The notes under the pieces are model-generated. The model was not told the DNA's origin and searched no databases. It saw nothing but the letters and a program-made list of their open reading frames with translations. DNA of 39,616 bases from Fidelibacterota bacterium (GTDB lineage: Bacteria > Fidelibacterota > Marinisomatia > Marinisomatales > JAADGP01): contig JALUTR010000211.1 in NCBI GenBank assembly GCA_027021785.1, positions 1-39,616 on the forward strand, read 5' to 3'. How positions within the stretch are numbered: position 1 is the stretch's first letter; each line of letters begins with the position of its first letter. Position numbers and translations under genes: made by a program. Shown here piece after piece: positions 1 to 7,237 of this stretch.

Positions 1-243
1 TGTGGTTTCTTTCCCTTCCTCGTATCCGGCTTGAAATGCCTCCTCCTTTGCTTCCTGCAAGGCTGATTCCAGAACCCGGATGCGTTCTTTCAGCATTTCA
101 ATATTCTTCCCGTCCATATCCGTTGTTATTACAGGATCCGTGGCACCGTTCATAATTTCTTCATTGACGTGAACTCCGGATCCATATTCTTTCACGGAAT
201 TGTGAAAACCAATGATACGATTCTTTAAACGAAGTGTATACAT
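1..243 (-). CDS. fliH: Flagellar assembly protein FliH, N-terminal part (runs off left edge)
   Basis: Reading the minus strand from the ATG at 243-241 gives an open frame of 81 codons to the window edge, beginning MYTLRLKNRIIG. It ends with an acidic coiled-coil stretch containing AFQAGYEEGKE, the charged Gly-rich segment typical of FliH/YscL N-terminal regions. In the family, FliH binds and restrains the FliI export ATPase at the base of the type III flagellar export apparatus. Its start codon overlaps the fliG stop by one base (TAATG), so the two are translationally coupled. The gene is too short for the ORF track because it is cut by the edge. The FliH call rests on position after fliG and on the coiled-coil composition. 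Confidence 0.75.
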   Translation of the reverse strand, partial: MYTLRLKNRIIGFHNSVKEYGSGVHVNEEIMNGATDPVITTDMDGKNIEMLKERIRVLESALQEAKEEAFQAGYEEGKETT

Positions 244-1259
244 TATTCAATTATTTCCTCTTCTTCACCCCGTCCTAAAACAATTTCTCCCGATTCTTCC
301 AATTGATGTACAACATCCAGAATCTGTTTTTGCGCCGCTTCCACATCCCTGACCCGCACCGGCCCCAAATATTGCAGTTCATCCTGCAACATTTCGGAGG
401 CCCGCTCGGACATATTTTTAAATATCTTCTGTTTCAATTCATCGCTGGTAGCCTTTAAGGCATACGCCAATGTTTTCGAATCGACTTCTTTCACAATTCT
501 TTGTATCGCATTGTCCGTTAGACCAACAATATCTTCAAAGAGGAACATCAAGCTGGTGATTTCTTCCGCCAGGTCTGCATTCAGATTTCTGAGATGACTT
601 AATATATTCTTTTCAGCGGCACGGCTTGCCGAATTTAAAATTTGCGCTACGGTTTCGGCGCCTCCCGTATTACTTAAATCGCCACCGAACACAACTCCGA
701 TTTGTTCCCGTAAAACGGTTTCAATATCATCAATTAATTCCGGGGATGTCTTTTCCATTGTCGCCAATCGATAGGCTATTTCCGTCTGACTCTCTTCCGG
801 TAGTTCGGATAAAATGGTGGCCGCCTGGCCCGGTTTCAAATTCGCCAGAATCAAGGCGGCTGTTTGCGGGTGTTCATTCTGCAAAAAATTGAGCAACTGT
901 TTATCATCCACAGTCTGTAACAAATAAAATGCGCTTACTTCGGTGGCTGCTTCCGCATGCTTTAATATTTCCTCGGCTTTTTTATGACCGTAAGCGCTTT
1001 CCAATACCCGTCGCGCGTAGTCCAGGCCTCCCTGGACGATATATTCATTTGCCTGCATAAGCTGATAGAATTCTTCGATCACATTTCCCAAAGTCCCGGC
1101 CGGCACATCACGTAATTTTGCAATTTCGATTGCAATTTTCTCCGTCTCCTTATCATTCATATTTTTCATAACCTGGGCGGCATTTTGCACACCCATGGCG
1201 ATTAATATCAGGGCCGCTTTCTGGATCGGTTTCAACGGCCGGGCAGCTTGTTTCGACAT
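243..1259 (-). CDS. fliG: Flagellar motor switch protein FliG
   Basis: 338 aa, the usual FliG length. FliG sits on the cytoplasmic face of the MS ring, contacts FliF through its N-terminal domain, FliM through the middle domain and the stator through the C-terminal domain. The middle-domain EHPQTAA motif is present (about residues 129-135). The C-terminal torque region reads FEDIVGLTDNAIQRIVKEVD, followed by ALKATSDELKQKIFKNMSER and GPVRVRDVEAAQ, all hallmark FliG_C sequence with the conserved charged residues in place. It starts 3 bp after the fliF stop and overlaps fliH by one base, so it is mid-operon. Confidence 0.97.
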   Translation of the reverse strand: MSKQAARPLKPIQKAALILIAMGVQNAAQVMKNMNDKETEKIAIEIAKLRDVPAGTLGNVIEEFYQLMQANEYIVQGGLDYARRVLESAYGHKKAEEILKHAEAATEVSAFYLLQTVDDKQLLNFLQNEHPQTAALILANLKPGQAATILSELPEESQTEIAYRLATMEKTSPELIDDIETVLREQIGVVFGGDLSNTGGAETVAQILNSASRAAEKNILSHLRNLNADLAEEITSLMFLFEDIVGLTDNAIQRIVKEVDSKTLAYALKATSDELKQKIFKNMSERASEMLQDELQYLGPVRVRDVEAAQKQILDVVHQLEESGEIVLGRGEEEEIIE

Positions 1260-1262
1260 CGT

Positions 1263-2852
1263 TTATCCACTCTCCGTATTCGTTATCCACGATCTGATAA
1301 GTTTGGCTGCATTATCGGGACTTTCCTTGCTGTACTTCACAACTTCCCGGGTCATCTTGTCTTTTGCTTTCAATTTTGCTCGGGCTTCCGGGCTGAGTTT
1401 CCGGATATAAATATCTTCGGAAATATCCTCTTCTTCCTCCTCGACCTCCGGAAGTGACGGTTTACCCCCCTGAGATGGTATACTGCGGGCATTGCCGGCA
1501 GTAATCTGCAAAATCGGCTCGGAAGATTTCAAAAGCGTTCTTACAAGGAAAAAGGCCACCAACACTCCAATTACAATTAACCCTTTATCAAGAATTCCAG
1601 CCCATAAGGCCCGTTTCTCCGCCTCTATAAAATACTCCTGTTCTGATTCGAGTGTCGAATCATCAAATTTAACATTCTGTACTTCCACCATATCCCCACG
1701 GTCTTCATTGTATCCAACAGCACTCTTCACCAGGGCGGTTATTTGATTAAGCTCTTTATTACTACGCGGTATGTAATTCTTTACTTCATTTCCCTCCTCA
1801 TCCCTGGTCGTCTCATAGGTTCCGTCAACCAATACAGCCACGGAAAGCCGGTTGATCGTTCCCGTATTGCTGACATAATGCTCTACTGTTTTATTTAATT
1901 CATAATTGGTGATAACATTTTCTTTCGAATAGCCCTCGTCAATATTACTGGTGGAATCTTTACTTTTGGACGTTTCGGTATGACGCTCTTCACTGATTAC
2001 GACCACATTTTCCGGATCATAAGATTCCATCGTTCGTTCGATTTTTTGGAAATCCAGATCCACAGACACTTCCACAACAGCGTTTTGATAACCAACAACT
2101 CCCTCCACCAGATCGGTTACTTTTCTTCGCAGCTTATTTTCAACCGAGTGTCTTAAATCCCATCGGTTTCCAACCGAACCTAAAGCGCTGTCCTCGCTTC
2201 GACGTTTCGAGAGCAGGTTTCCCTTGGAATCAACCACAACCACTCCTTCCGGCTCAATTCCATCGGCGCTGTTTGAAACAATAGCAACAATTCCTCTCAC
2301 CTGTTCGCCGCTCAAATACGCATTGGGCTGTAAATACAAAACCACGGAAGCGGACCCTTTCTTCCGTTCCTCAAATAATTTCCCATCCGGCAACACCAGA
2401 TGGACACGACTGTTTTTTACCCCGGGAAACCGGTTGATGGTTTTTGTTAATTCCCCCTCCAATGCGCGACGCATATTCAATTGCTGCATGAAAGATGTCA
2501 TGCCAATCTTCGAATTATCAAAAATTTCATATCCCGCAACCGGGCTTCCCACATATCCGGATTCGGCAAATTTCAGCCTTAACTCGACAACATTTGTCCC
2601 GGGGACAAGAATCGTACGACCATTATTTTCAACCCGATACTTGATCTTCATTCCCTGCAGGTCAGTTACGATTTTATTGGCCGTGCTAGGATCCAAATCA
2701 GAATACAACACCCTGAATTCAGGCCGGTTTGCCCACAATACCAAGGCTACAATAGCAGAAATCATACTTATCATAACGATCGTAATGACCACCCTTTGGC
2801 CAAGCGAATAACGCCTTAATATCAGTCCTAATTGTTCAAAGAAAGTATTCAT
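1263..2852 (-). CDS. fliF: Flagellar MS-ring protein FliF
   Basis: 529 aa. FliF forms the MS ring in the inner membrane around the export gate. A first membrane segment lies near residues 20-41 (VVITIVMISMISAIVALVLW) and a second near 422-442 (GLIVIGVLVAFFLVRTLL). Between them are the ring-building motifs, including a YSDLDPSTA segment, the conserved NMRRALEGELTKTI and VHLVLPDGKLF. The C-terminal tail after the second membrane segment is acidic (EVEEEEEDISED) and ends in the FliG-binding region (about 480-529). It lies 20 bp after fliE and 3 bp before fliG. Confidence 0.97.
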   Translation of the reverse strand: MNTFFEQLGLILRRYSLGQRVVITIVMISMISAIVALVLWANRPEFRVLYSDLDPSTANKIVTDLQGMKIKYRVENNGRTILVPGTNVVELRLKFAESGYVGSPVAGYEIFDNSKIGMTSFMQQLNMRRALEGELTKTINRFPGVKNSRVHLVLPDGKLFEERKKGSASVVLYLQPNAYLSGEQVRGIVAIVSNSADGIEPEGVVVVDSKGNLLSKRRSEDSALGSVGNRWDLRHSVENKLRRKVTDLVEGVVGYQNAVVEVSVDLDFQKIERTMESYDPENVVVISEERHTETSKSKDSTSNIDEGYSKENVITNYELNKTVEHYVSNTGTINRLSVAVLVDGTYETTRDEEGNEVKNYIPRSNKELNQITALVKSAVGYNEDRGDMVEVQNVKFDDSTLESEQEYFIEAEKRALWAGILDKGLIVIGVLVAFFLVRTLLKSSEPILQITAGNARSIPSQGGKPSLPEVEEEEEDISEDIYIRKLSPEARAKLKAKDKMTREVVKYSKESPDNAAKLIRSWITNTESG

Positions 2853-2872
2853 TGTTATCTTCAGCCTTCACA

Positions 2873-3190
2873 CTATACTTGCATTCGTTGAATTTCCCGG
2901 TAGGATTCCAATAGTTTGTTCCTGATTTCAAGCATCAATTGAAAGCTTAATCGCCCTTCCTGCATCGTGGCCATAGCCTCCGCAAGATTTTCAGATTTTC
3001 CTTCAATAAATTCGGTGACTTTACTGCCTGCCTCTTTTTGATTGTTGTTAACCGCCGTTAGAAAATCCTTGATTGTATCCGCAAAGTTGACGGATTCATT
3101 TTCCGCCGATTCTTTAACATTATCAGAAGACTGCTTTCGATCGACGATTGCAGCCTGTGTTGTTTGCAACAGTTCTTGTATACCAGCCAT
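2873..3190 (-). CDS. fliE: Flagellar hook-basal body complex protein FliE
   Basis: 105 aa, typical for FliE, which links the MS ring/export gate to the proximal rod. The C-terminal half carries the family signature: SFQLMLEIRNKLLESYREIQRMQV, matching the conserved FliE end. The N-terminal half is polar and variable. It is preceded by the unknown 101-aa gene with 5 bp between them, in the same operon order as most fliE-fliF-fliG clusters. Confidence 0.93.
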   Translation of the reverse strand: MAGIQELLQTTQAAIVDRKQSSDNVKESAENESVNFADTIKDFLTAVNNNQKEAGSKVTEFIEGKSENLAEAMATMQEGRLSFQLMLEIRNKLLESYREIQRMQV

Positions 3191-3195
3191 CTCTC

Positions 3196-3501
3196 CTATC
3201 CTTTCACATCTAATAATTGCCCTTTATGGATTTGAGCAATACGGGCATTGCCGTAAAATTGCATTTCTTCGGGCTGATTACTGCCGAAAAGCATGTGCAA
3301 AGTCGCTTGTTCATCCGTTGTTAATATCACCTTGGTTGCTTCCGGCCGCTCTATACCGGGTACCTCAATTTTTTCATTGAAATTATTCTCAACTACTCCG
3401 GGGGTAGGTCCGTTTTTTAAAGCGCCCTGTTCCTGTGAATCAACCTGTTTATATAATTGCTCAACGGCATAATTATCGCTTGTCGGTGGAATAATTTTCA
3501 T
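3196..3501 (-). CDS. Unknown small protein between flgC and fliE
   Basis: 101 aa; I do not recognise a named family. It has no signal peptide, membrane segment or cysteine. The N-terminal half is polar and probably disordered. The C-terminal half looks folded and ends in IAQIHKGQLLDVKG, with LTTDEQATLHMLFG before it. It sits in the flagellar operon with 5 bp to fliE and 11 bp to flgC, so it is almost certainly co-translated with rod/MS-ring components. A role as a rod or FliE-associated assembly factor is inference from context only. The start ATG at 3501 is the first in frame after the flgC stop. Confidence 0.8.
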   Translation of the reverse strand: MKIIPPTSDNYAVEQLYKQVDSQEQGALKNGPTPGVVENNFNEKIEVPGIERPEATKVILTTDEQATLHMLFGSNQPEEMQFYGNARIAQIHKGQLLDVKG

Positions 3502-3512
3502 CGTTGGATATT

Positions 3513-4010
3513 TTAGATCTCCATGGCTTTTTTAGCCATCTGCTTGGAAGCGTTCAGCACACTGATATTTGCTTCGTATGAGCGACTGGCGGCAATCATT
3601 TCAACCATTTCTTCCACGGTATTAACGTTAGGCATCCTGACATATCCCTTTTCATCGGCGCGCGGATGACCCGGATTGTAAATCAACTTTTCCCCTTTAA
3701 CTTCCACCACCTTGAAGGCGGTAGAATAATCCGGCTTCGCGGTGGCAACCCCGGTTGAACCGGTTTCGGAACCAAGATGACCGGTACGTGAACTCCGGAG
3801 CTTCAGTGACATCTGGTCTCCAAATCGATACCCGGATTTCCCGCTTCGATTTGTATCCACCACTGTCTTACGGTGGTAAACATTACCTTTTTCATCGGGG
3901 AGTTTCTCGGCATTGGCAATATTTTCGGCAATTACTTCCATACGTTTCATTTGCGTGGAAAGTCCGGTTAATGTTGTCTTAAACGTTGAAAAAATTCCTC
4001 CGACTTTCAT
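3513..4010 (-). CDS. flgC: Flagellar basal-body rod protein FlgC
   Basis: 165 aa, somewhat longer than the common 135-150 aa. FlgC is one of the proximal rod subunits exported to the periplasm by the flagellar export system, so no cleavable signal is expected. The N-terminal rod signature (LSTQMKRMEVIAENIANAEK) and the C-terminal signature (VNTVEEMVEMIAASRSYEAN, then LNASKQMAKKAMEI) are both present. The region between residues 35 and 85 is extended and basic. It follows flgB by 12 bp. Confidence 0.95.
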   Translation of the reverse strand: MKVGGIFSTFKTTLTGLSTQMKRMEVIAENIANAEKLPDEKGNVYHRKTVVDTNRSGKSGYRFGDQMSLKLRSSRTGHLGSETGSTGVATAKPDYSTAFKVVEVKGEKLIYNPGHPRADEKGYVRMPNVNTVEEMVEMIAASRSYEANISVLNASKQMAKKAMEI

Positions 4011-4022
4011 CTTATTTATCCC

Positions 4023-4409
4023 CTATCGATTCCTGCCCGTGATACTTACACTCAAACCATTGTAATAACGATTTAATATCCTGGTGACGAATTCATACCG
4101 GATCTGATTCTCGGCCAGTTCCGTCATTTCTCTCGTCAGGTCAACCTTTTTTTCCTTACTATTATTCAGCTTGCCATCGGTGCTTTCACTAAAATGTGAT
4201 GAACGAATGTGTTTATCCTTTGTCACTTTTATTTTTGACTGATCGACGGCGGAACGCAATGTTGCGGAAAAATCGGTATTAACGCGTGTATAATTAGGAT
4301 TATTGGCCTGGGCTACATTTTGGGAAATCGCCCGGTGTTGCCGTTCATACACGGAAATAGCTTTTTTTAACAACTGTGCCCGTTTGGTATTGAACAACTT
4401 GATATCCAT
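4023..4409 (-). CDS. flgB: Flagellar basal-body rod protein FlgB
   Basis: 128 aa, normal for FlgB, a proximal rod subunit. The N-terminal AISQNVAQANNPNYTRVNTDF motif is characteristic. The C-terminus (LTREMTELAENQIRYEFVTRILNRYYNGL) has the usual rod helix. It is the first gene of the flagellar operon in the window, preceded by nearly 690 bp without a gene. No strong Shine-Dalgarno is visible before the ATG (AAAGATAGTAAA), so initiation may be weak or depend on a short leader. Confidence 0.94.
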   Translation of the reverse strand: MDIKLFNTKRAQLLKKAISVYERQHRAISQNVAQANNPNYTRVNTDFSATLRSAVDQSKIKVTKDKHIRSSHFSESTDGKLNNSKEKKVDLTREMTELAENQIRYEFVTRILNRYYNGLSVSITGRNR

Positions 4410-5095
4410 TTTACTATCTTTATATTCAATTGTTATGCCACCAGGCTTTGGTCGCTGATTCCGGGGCCGCGTCAGGCGAATATATATACCATTTATGACA
4501 TTTATTAATAATAATTTAGCATGTATTCACAAAAAATTTATCCTTACCATAAAGGGAGGGTTTCAATCCGGGGCCTTCCCAAAAACCGGGAAAAATTTTC
4601 CAATTTTTTGGTGAATTTGTCCATGCTCCGATAATTTGGTTTTACAGTCTGATGATTTCGTAAAAAGTCTCATATTGTCATTGTCAGCCCGCAATGGCTG
4701 GAACTTATATTATTGTCATTAACAAGGTAAATGATATTGTCAAAGTTTTGTTGTACCAAATAATGCAATAGGAACAACGAATGAAACGGAACTATCGAAA
4801 TAATAAGGATTTAAATCAATATCCCGAGTAAGAAAATTTTCGTTCAATGATTTGTCTTAACTCTTAATATTTTTTCGTTTAATTCCCCGATTTAATTCAT
4901 AATCTGGGTTGAATCAACCAGCATTCAGGCTGGGAGAATAACACCGATGATAAATTAATCGGCAAGAAAGATACAAGCAACGGGCGGAATCCAACCGGAT
5001 TCCTTTGCCTTCGGTGGGAGTGTCTGCGGTTGGATTGATTATACCGGGATAAAGATAAATTACATCACAATTTCGGGTGGTCTTGCGTCAGCGGA
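4410..5095. other. Non-coding region upstream of the flagellar operon
   Basis: 686 bp with no credible gene on either strand. On the minus strand this must hold both the end of the NtrC-type regulator transcript and the promoter for flgB. It is AT-rich, with several inverted repeats (listed separately), and three exact ATTGTCA copies at 4674, 4712 and 4736 plus TTGTCA at 4681. The sequence TGGCATAACAATTGAA (4440-4425, minus) resembles a sigma-54 element but has GA where the -12 GC should be. It also lies too near the ATG for a normal leader. No sigma-28 promoter is evident. Confidence 0.7.
4988..5036 (-). terminator. Stem-loop downstream of the NtrC-type regulator
   Basis: A perfect 10-bp inverted repeat, AATCCAACCG (4988-4997) and CGGTTGGATT (5027-5036), encloses 29 nt. 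A second perfect 7-bp hairpin, GGAATCC-AACC-GGATTCC, overlaps its left arm (4986-5003). On the minus strand it lies about 60 nt after the stop of the regulator gene, so it is a candidate transcript end or processing/stability structure. There is no clean T-run after it, so a rho-independent terminator is not proven. Confidence 0.35.
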
Positions 5096-6466
5096 TTAAG
5101 CTATTTCCATTGGGAGATCGCCTTCCTGCGCATATTGATGAAGTTTGTTTCGTAGAGTTCTTACACTTATCCCCAATATATTCGCCGCCTGAGTACGGTT
5201 ATTCTGCGTCTTTTTTAAGGTATGATAAATCAATCTCTTTTCCATTTCGGCGATGGACAAGACATCGATTCCGGGACCGTTATGATCCTGCCTGATGTAG
5301 TCGGTTTCCAGTGAAATATGTCCAAGGGTCAGAACCTTCTCGTCCCCGGAATAAAGGATTCCACGTTCAATTAAGTTCTCCAGTTGTCGAACGTTTCCCG
5401 GCCAATTATAGCGAATCAGTTCGTCCAGGGTTTCCTTATTCACTTCTTTTTTGTCGTATCCATATTTCATTTGGAATTTTTTGATGAAATGATCCACCAA
5501 TAAGGGAATATCCTCCGGACGTGTACGCAACGGTGGTACGATTATGGGAAACACATTTAACCGATAAAAAAGATCGGAACGAAACTTTCCTTCCTCCACC
5601 ATCTCATTCACTACCCGGTTTGTTGTAGCCAGGACCCGCACATCCCCGGATATTTCTTTCGTACTACCGATCCGCGTGAATTTCCCTTCCTGCAGAACGC
5701 GTAATAACTTGGCCTGCATGGCAATCGGTATTTCACTGATTTCATCGAGCAGCAGGGTTCCGCCATTAGCCTCCTCAAACAGGCCTTTATGCATTTTGAT
5801 GGCATTCGTAAAGGCACCTTTTTCGTGACCGAAAAGGGTGCTTTCAAACAATGATTCCGGAATTGCGGAACAATTTATTTTTAAAAACGGCTGGTTAACC
5901 CGTTCGCTGTTTTCATGGATCGCAAGAGCGATTAATTCCTTTCCGGTTCCACTCTCGCCCTGAATAAACACGGGCGCGTCACTTTTGGCCACGATGTTGA
6001 TTTGATGATGGATCCGTTCCATGGCCTTACTTTTTCCAACAAGCTTATTAAACTTCTCATTGTACGAAAGCTTGGACTTAAGTTGTTTATTTTCCTCTTT
6101 CAAGTGTTCATATTCAAAGAATCGTTCGACACGGGATTCGATCTGTGAAATGGAAAAAGGTTTGGTAATAAAATCGAAAGCTCCATTATGAAGGGCTTGT
6201 ACCGCGGTTTCGACGGTACCATAAGCGGTGATTATCAGAAATCCAATATTAGGATACTTTTTTCTGACTTTCTCCATCAATTCGGTACCGTTCATTTCGG
6301 GCATAACCAAATCGGTAATAACAAGATCGCATCCTTCGGTATTAATAATTTCCAGGGCTGTTTTCCCATCCTTGGCGTTTTGTACGCTGTAACCACTGTT
6401 TGTAAGCGCCTCCTGAAGTATGGCACGCATGCTATGATCGTCATCGACAACCAATAACCGTCTCAT
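5096..6466 (-). CDS. NtrC-type sigma-54-dependent response regulator
   Basis: 456 aa with three domains. The receiver (1-118) has phospho-acceptor Asp52 in ITDLVMPEMNG. The AAA+ domain (about 138-385) has Walker A GESGTGKE, Walker B TLLLDEIS and arginine-finger segment FRSDLFYRLNVF. The C-terminus is a Fis-type HTH (RTQAANILGISVRTLRNKL). Such proteins open promoters held by sigma-54 RNA polymerase after phosphorylation. The sigma-54 contact loop reads GAFTNA (217-222) instead of GAFTGA, and the preceding ESELFGHEKG is ESTLFGHEKG. It has a good ribosome site (AAGAGG, 7 nt before ATG). Its position next to flagellar genes suggests a FlrC/FleR/FlbD-like role, which is inferred. Confidence 0.93.
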   Translation of the reverse strand: MRRLLVVDDDHSMRAILQEALTNSGYSVQNAKDGKTALEIINTEGCDLVITDLVMPEMNGTELMEKVRKKYPNIGFLIITAYGTVETAVQALHNGAFDFITKPFSISQIESRVERFFEYEHLKEENKQLKSKLSYNEKFNKLVGKSKAMERIHHQINIVAKSDAPVFIQGESGTGKELIALAIHENSERVNQPFLKINCSAIPESLFESTLFGHEKGAFTNAIKMHKGLFEEANGGTLLLDEISEIPIAMQAKLLRVLQEGKFTRIGSTKEISGDVRVLATTNRVVNEMVEEGKFRSDLFYRLNVFPIIVPPLRTRPEDIPLLVDHFIKKFQMKYGYDKKEVNKETLDELIRYNWPGNVRQLENLIERGILYSGDEKVLTLGHISLETDYIRQDHNGPGIDVLSIAEMEKRLIYHTLKKTQNNRTQAANILGISVRTLRNKLHQYAQEGDLPMEIA

Positions 6467-6598
6467 AAATACCTCTTAATTTTGGGCTCAACTTTATGGT
6501 ATGCATTTCAAAATTTCAAATAAATAAATAATTATTATATGGCAAGGTTTTATGAAAAACCGCTTAACCATCACTACGGGTAACCAATCGAAAAACCG

Positions 6599-7219
6599 TT
6601 ATTCCAATTTTCGTTTGTTATCCTGTTCAATCCGCTTATTTTTTTGATGACGCGAATAGGAATAGACTGCGATATCCTGATCCGATAATAATTTCCGGTA
6701 TTTATCCATTGTTTTCCTTTGTAATCTTGTTTTATCAGGCATTAGTTCGCTCAATTTAGCTTTTAATTCTTCATTTTCCCTTTTAAGATTCCGAATCAAT
6801 TCCACATTATAATAATTCTCCGCCATTATTTTGTATCGTTCCATCGATCTTTCAATTGAAGAAACGACCTGATCTATTCTGAAAGGTTTTATCAGGTAAT
6901 CGTAAATATTATGCCGCAAAGCTTCAATTGTACTCTTAATGCCCGGGAAACCGGTCATCAGGATATTGATCGCCCTTGGATTATAATTAATTATTCTTTC
7001 GCTCAATTCAATTCCGTCCATATCCGGTAGTCTGATATCCAGGAGAGCGACTTGTATCTTTTGCATACCGATGATCTCAAGCGCCGATTTCGCATTTTGG
7101 GCGGTGAAAACAACGTATCCCTTTCCTTTCAGACCGATCTCCAGGATGTTCAGGATCGAATCCTCGTCGTCAACCACCAGTATGGTTGTCTCCCGTAATT
7201 TGAATTGTTCATTCGACAT
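6599..7219 (-). CDS. Response regulator with REC domain and coiled-coil/basic C-terminus
   Basis: 206 aa. Residues 10-130 form a receiver with phospho-acceptor Asp61 (LLDIRLPDMDG), a conserved Thr/Ser (MTGF) and Lys in LIKPF. Residues 135-165 are a short coiled coil (NVELIRNLKRENEELKAKL). The last 40 residues are strongly basic (RHQKNKRIEQDNKRKLE) with no recognised output domain. It lies 18 bp after the REC-GAF gene and 132 bp before the NtrC-type regulator. The tail could bind a partner protein or nucleic acid. No cognate kinase is adjacent. Confidence 0.85.
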   Translation of the reverse strand: MSNEQFKLRETTILVVDDEDSILNILEIGLKGKGYVVFTAQNAKSALEIIGMQKIQVALLDIRLPDMDGIELSERIINYNPRAINILMTGFPGIKSTIEALRHNIYDYLIKPFRIDQVVSSIERSMERYKIMAENYYNVELIRNLKRENEELKAKLSELMPDKTRLQRKTMDKYRKLLSDQDIAVYSYSRHQKNKRIEQDNKRKLE

Positions 7220-7237
7220 ATTTATTGATTTCGATTT

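Noticed and set aside
2224-2811. 195-codon plus-strand frame inside fliF
   Set aside because: Shadow of fliF, whose family motifs are unmistakable on the other strand; the same applies to the other plus-strand frames in the window.
4625-4634. GCTCCGATAA on the plus strand, similar to a sigma-28 -10 element
   Set aside because: No matching TAAA -35 at the right distance and no plus-strand gene downstream.
4921-5040. Possible riboswitch in the hairpin-rich stretch upstream of flgB
   Set aside because: None of the conserved boxes I know for cobalamin, TPP or cyclic-di-GMP riboswitches could be matched.
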